Below, in pieces: positions 40,885 through 43,881 of a stretch of DNA of 43,881 nt. The translations under genes and the position numbers were made by a program. Position 1 is the stretch's first letter. Every line of letters begins with the position of its first letter. A model generated the notes under the pieces. The model had not been told where the DNA came from. It ran no database searches and was given only the letters and a program-made list of their open reading frames with translations. The stretch is from Anaerolineaceae bacterium UBA2274 (GTDB taxonomy: Bacteria; Chloroflexota; Anaerolineae; Anaerolineales; Anaerolineaceae): contig DDWY01000015.1 in NCBI GenBank assembly GCA_002347705.1, positions 1-43,881 on the forward strand, written 5' to 3'.

Positions 40885-41787
40885 ATGTCGGCTCGAATGA
40901 TCGCTGATAAAACCGTAAAGTACATCTTGTTTGCGAGTGCTATTATTTCCATCATCATTGTGCTGGCGATTGGTTTTTTTATTTTCCGGGAAAGCATCGA
41001 AGCCTGGACGGAACTCGGGGTTGGTGAAATCCTCTTTCGGACTGTCTGGCGACCTGGTCAGGACCAGTTTGGTATCCTGGCGATGATAGTTGGTTCGGTT
41101 TCTGTGACGTTTGGCGCAATTCTCCTGGGAGTGCCGCTGGCGCTGGGCTGCGCGATTTTTCTGGCTGAAATTGCGCCGTCAGCAGTACAGTCCGTAGTTC
41201 GCCCTGCCGTTCAGCTCCTGGCAGGCATCCCTTCGGTTGTGTATGGCTTGTTTGGCATGGTAATTTTGGTACCCCTGGTTCGGAGAATAAATGTTCCGGG
41301 CAACTCGGGTTATGGTTTGCTGGCGGCCTCAATTGTGCTGGCTGTCATGATCTTACCTACCATTGCCAGTGTTGCTGAAGACGCGATCCGTGCTGTGCCG
41401 GAGAACTATCGCCACGGTTCCCTGGCTTTAGGTGCCACTAAGTGGCAAACCATCACCAAGGTTGTTCTGCCAGCCGGAAAATCCGGCATTATTGCCGGGG
41501 TAATCCTGGGTGTGGGGCGAGCTTTGGGCGAGACTATGGCAATGATCATGGTCATCGGTAACTCAGTCATCGTGCCTAAACCGCTCTCAGGTAACCCATT
41601 GACCTTCTTCCTCTCGCAAGCCCGCACGCTCACAGGCAACATTGCCGTTGAAATAAATTACGCTACAGGCGTTCATGAAAGCGCCCTGTTCGCCACTGGT
41701 GTGGTGCTTTTTGGCTTGATCATGATCGTGAATGCCAGCGCGCGTTCGATCATCCGCGGTCAAAAATTTATTGAGAAAGCCAATTAG
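40885..41787 (+). CDS. pstC: Phosphate ABC transporter permease PstC
   Basis: A 300-residue permease with about six membrane helices. It has an N-terminal FASAIISIIIVLAIGFFIF helix, PLALGCAIFLAEIAP, the LLAGIPSVVYGLFGM segment, and the EAA loop RHGSLALGATKWQTITKVVLP. Together with PstA it forms the phosphate channel. The ATG at 40885 is chosen for the family N-terminus; an in-frame TTG at 40864 lies before it with a purine-rich AGAAAG upstream, so a longer form is possible. Confidence 0.95.
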   Translation: MSARMIADKTVKYILFASAIISIIIVLAIGFFIFRESIEAWTELGVGEILFRTVWRPGQDQFGILAMIVGSVSVTFGAILLGVPLALGCAIFLAEIAPSAVQSVVRPAVQLLAGIPSVVYGLFGMVILVPLVRRINVPGNSGYGLLAASIVLAVMILPTIASVAEDAIRAVPENYRHGSLALGATKWQTITKVVLPAGKSGIIAGVILGVGRALGETMAMIMVIGNSVIVPKPLSGNPLTFFLSQARTLTGNIAVEINYATGVHESALFATGVVLFGLIMIVNASARSIIRGQKFIEKAN

Positions 41788-41798
41788 GAGGCGGCGTG

Positions 41799-42722
41799 AT
41801 GGAAAATAGAACGTCCGAAATCGCCCTGATCCATAAGGCTCAAGCGCAAAACCTTAAAAAAGAAAAGACCAGACAAGACTTTTGGGTCGCGGTAATGTGG
41901 CTTTTTGGTCTGATCACCGTTTCAATCCTCGTTTTGGTGGTAGGCTATATCCTGTTGGAAGGCGTTAAGGCCATCAACTGGGAATTTCTGACCACATCTC
42001 CTAAAGGCGGTCTTTCAGGCGAAGGCGGTATCTCGACCACCATCGGAACCACCTTCTACCTGGTAAGCCTAACCCTGCTCGTCGCGACGCCTCTCGGCGT
42101 CGGCGCGGCAATATTCTTGATAGAGTACGCTGGAGAGCAGAGTCTTAGCTCAAAATTCCTTCGTTCGTTGATCGGCGTAGCCAATTTCGCGGTGGAAACC
42201 CTGGCGGGCATTCCATCCATTATTTTTGGCTTGTTTGGCTATGCCTTGTTTGTTTCTACGCTGAAACTTGGCTTTTCACTGCTCTCTGCGGCGTTAGCTG
42301 GGGCTTGCCTTGTGCTGCCAACCATAATCCGGACCACCGAAGAAGCCCTTCTAACGGTGCCTGATGACTACCGCAGGGGCAGTCTGGCTCTCGGCGCCAC
42401 CAAATGGCAGACACTTTACAAAGTAGTGCTGCCCGCAAGCACACCGGGAATCATCACTGGTATCATTCTTAGCGTTGGGCGTGTCATCAGTGAAACCGCC
42501 ATTTTTTACGTGACCCTTGGCGGCAGTTATCGAATGCCAACTTCTGTCCTTGATGGAGGGCGCACATTGGCGCTGCACCTTTATTATCTGGCTATGGACA
42601 CACGCGCCTTCGATAAGGCCATGGGCACTGGCGCAGTCCTGGTAGTGATGATCATTCTGATCAATTTGCTTATTGACCTCGTTTCACGAAAACTTACAAC
42701 GGGGGTCCGGAAAGTACGATGA
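41799..42722 (+). CDS. pstA: Phosphate ABC transporter permease PstA
   Basis: A 307-residue permease paired with PstC. A hydrophilic N-terminus of ~30 residues leads to six helices (VAVMWLFGLITVSILVLVVG first). Typical segments are TTIGTTFYLVSLTLLVATPLG, LAGIPSIIFGLFGYALFV and the EAA loop RRGSLALGATKWQTLYKVVLP. The ATG at 41799 has AGGAGG 7 nt upstream. It ends by overlapping the pstB start (ATGA). Confidence 0.95.
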   Translation: MENRTSEIALIHKAQAQNLKKEKTRQDFWVAVMWLFGLITVSILVLVVGYILLEGVKAINWEFLTTSPKGGLSGEGGISTTIGTTFYLVSLTLLVATPLGVGAAIFLIEYAGEQSLSSKFLRSLIGVANFAVETLAGIPSIIFGLFGYALFVSTLKLGFSLLSAALAGACLVLPTIIRTTEEALLTVPDDYRRGSLALGATKWQTLYKVVLPASTPGIITGIILSVGRVISETAIFYVTLGGSYRMPTSVLDGGRTLALHLYYLAMDTRAFDKAMGTGAVLVVMIILINLLIDLVSRKLTTGVRKVR

Positions 42723-43486
42723 ACAACTCCAAACTTGAAACGATCAACTACAGCCTGTACTATGGCAATTATCGTGCGTTAAAAGAAATCAACATCAAGA
42801 TTCCAGAAAACAAAGTCACGGCGCTGATTGGCCCTTCTGGCTGCGGAAAAAGCACCTTCCTGCGCAGTTTCAACCGCATGAACGACCTGATTGCCGGCGT
42901 TCGCACAGAAGGGAAGGTCTTGATTGATGGAGAAGATATTCTAAAAACTGATCCGGTTGCGCTTCGCCAGAATGTTGGAATGGTTTTTCAGAAACCTAAT
43001 CCATTTCCCAAATCGATTTTCGACAATGTGGCTTACGGACCTCGTGTAACCGGATTAAAAGACCGCCAAAAATTGGAAGAGATTGTCGAGCGGAGTTTGC
43101 GCTCCGCGGCTCTCTGGGATGAAGTCAAGGACAACCTTGGCAAATCGGGGCTGGATCTTTCAGGTGGGCAGCAACAGCGTCTGTGCATAGCGCGGGCATT
43201 GGCTGTGGAGCCGACAGTCATCCTGATGGACGAACCGGCAGCCTCGCTGGACCCAATCGCGACCCTTAAAATCGAGGAACTTATCCACGAATTATCTGTC
43301 AATTACACCATCGTCATTGTCACCCACAACATGCAGCAGGCTGGACGCGTCTCGGACTATACTGCCTTTTTCTATACGGATGAAACGCGCACTGGTCAAC
43401 TGGTAGAATTTGACGATACGAAAACCATCTTCACAAACCCGCACGATCGACGCACTGAGGATTACATCACAGGTCGTTTTGGGTAG
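42719..43486 (+). CDS. pstB: Phosphate ABC transporter ATP-binding protein PstB
   Basis: A 255-residue ATPase that drives phosphate uptake. Walker A is GPSGCGKST at 38-46, the Q-loop is FQKPNPFPKSIFDNVAYGPR (the PstB-specific form), the ABC signature is LSGGQQQRLCIARAL, Walker B is VILMDEPAASLDP, and the H-loop is VTHNMQQAGR. Length is usual. Its start overlaps pstA by 4 bp. No phoU frame follows within the window, which ends 395 bp later. Confidence 0.97.
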   Translation: MNNSKLETINYSLYYGNYRALKEINIKIPENKVTALIGPSGCGKSTFLRSFNRMNDLIAGVRTEGKVLIDGEDILKTDPVALRQNVGMVFQKPNPFPKSIFDNVAYGPRVTGLKDRQKLEEIVERSLRSAALWDEVKDNLGKSGLDLSGGQQQRLCIARALAVEPTVILMDEPAASLDPIATLKIEELIHELSVNYTIVIVTHNMQQAGRVSDYTAFFYTDETRTGQLVEFDDTKTIFTNPHDRRTEDYITGRFG

Positions 43487-43881
43487 TTGACTGCTGGATT
43501 ATCGCAACATCATCTGTTTGCTTCAATCCTAACTTGCGCAGGCTGTGCCTCCACAGGGCAGCCTGATACCGGAGTTTCTCATTTTAGTGCCCTGAAAACA
43601 GCTTCCCAACGAGAGAATATTCAAAAAATATCGGAAAATGCGATCGCAGGCTGGGTCATCGTGCTTGAAGAGTATGGCATCATAGATCCTTGAGCTTTGC
43701 TTACCTCACAATAGCCAACCCACCAAAAACAGTAATTGTCATTCTGAGCTTCTTTTGCGAAGAATCTGATTATTAATGATCAGAATATTCACCGCATTCA
43801 GGATAACAATACTCACCCCCTTTATCCCCCTCCCTCGACGAAGTGCCCGTCAGGGCAGAGGATCAGGAAAAGCCCTGCCTT
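43487..43881. other. Downstream end region: doubtful small frame and repeat fragments
   Basis: A + strand frame from a TTG at 43487 to 43693 (68 codons) directly after the pstB stop has no ribosome site and was not recognised; it ends AGWVIVLEEYGIIDP, which reads like a real protein tail but not one I can name. After it, AATAGCCAACCCACC (43711-43725) is a fragment of the TAGGGTGGGTTGG family. GTCATTCTGAGC (43738-43749) followed by GCGAAGAATCTG is the start of another common intergenic palindrome. The last ~60 bases hold CCTCCCTCGACG and GGGCAGAGGATC, also repeat-like. Confidence 0.45.

Noticed and set aside
43487..43693. A small gene directly after pstB
   Set aside because: TTG start, no ribosome site and no recognised family. 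Mentioned only as a doubtful frame in the end region.

Overview
The window looks like chromosomal DNA of a free-living anaerobic or facultative bacterium, most probably a Chloroflexota member of the Anaerolineae type. This placement is an inference from gene content: a GH57 glycosidase with a glucodextranase-type tail, a UDGb-type uracil-DNA glycosylase, DUF3048 and DUF4870 proteins, and large numbers of short palindromic intergenic repeats. No rRNA, tRNA, CRISPR array, phage or intact insertion sequence was found. Almost every gene is housekeeping or core-accessory; the unusual material lies in fused or modular proteins and in the intergenic DNA.

Layout. 1-3.3 kb (+): the 3' end of a GH57 glycosidase, then a TGS/ThrRS-like uridine (nucleoside) kinase. 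3.3-3.8 kb: palindromic repeats between two facing terminators. 3.8-8.2 kb (-): a serine hydroxymethyltransferase-GcvT fusion of 1040 residues, followed by a PLP aminotransferase. 8.4-9.3 kb (+): an ECF sigma factor and a small membrane protein. 9.3-10.1 kb (-): a DUF4870 membrane protein and a glutaredoxin-like protein. 10.2-11.1 kb (+): fmt. 11.1-11.75 kb: a repeat cluster that contains a second, diverged copy of the last 22 codons of mutS. 11.75-17.1 kb (-): alaS-mutS. 17.2-19.4 kb (-): a UPF0158 protein and a CoA-disulfide-reductase-like flavoprotein. 19.6-22.7 kb (-): a lamin-tail-domain protein, dnaX, ybaB and recR. 22.9 kb (+): a candidate small RNA with its own terminator, followed by long palindromic repeats. 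23.7-24.9 kb (-): a phosphoribosyltransferase and a DinB-family protein. 25.1-27.2 kb (+): ogt, era, yhhN. 27.4-32.1 kb (+): an S1-domain protein, pyrG, eno and a UDGb glycosylase. 32.1-33.3 kb: repeat mosaic. 33.3-35.3 kb (-): sirtuin, aromatic-acid-exporter-like protein, DUF4282 protein. 35.5-38.6 kb (+): a DEDDh exonuclease, then an ArsR-type metal sensor and a Zn/Cd P-type ATPase. 38.6-39.8 kb (-): a DUF3048 lipoprotein. 39.9-43.5 kb (+): pstSCAB phosphate transporter.

How genes work together. dnaX-ybaB-recR is the widely conserved replication/repair cluster. alaS-mutS are nearly contiguous. The SHMT-GcvT fusion joins two enzymes that both make methylene-tetrahydrofolate. The metal sensor carries a CzrA-like alpha-5 zinc site and its promoter carries a matching SmtB/CzrA-type operator, so it should control the adjacent efflux ATPase. 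pstSCAB is preceded by TTAA direct repeats with an exact 11-bp period, as in Gram-positive-type PHO boxes.

The observations most worth a second look are the GlyA-GcvT fusion with a GcvT-like middle segment, the mutS tail remnant that differs mainly by synonymous changes, the candidate small RNA with an anti-Shine-Dalgarno loop at 22.9 kb, and a set of genes (fmt, udgB, the DUF3048 gene) whose extended -10 boxes lie only 5-8 nt before the start codon, which suggests leaderless transcripts.
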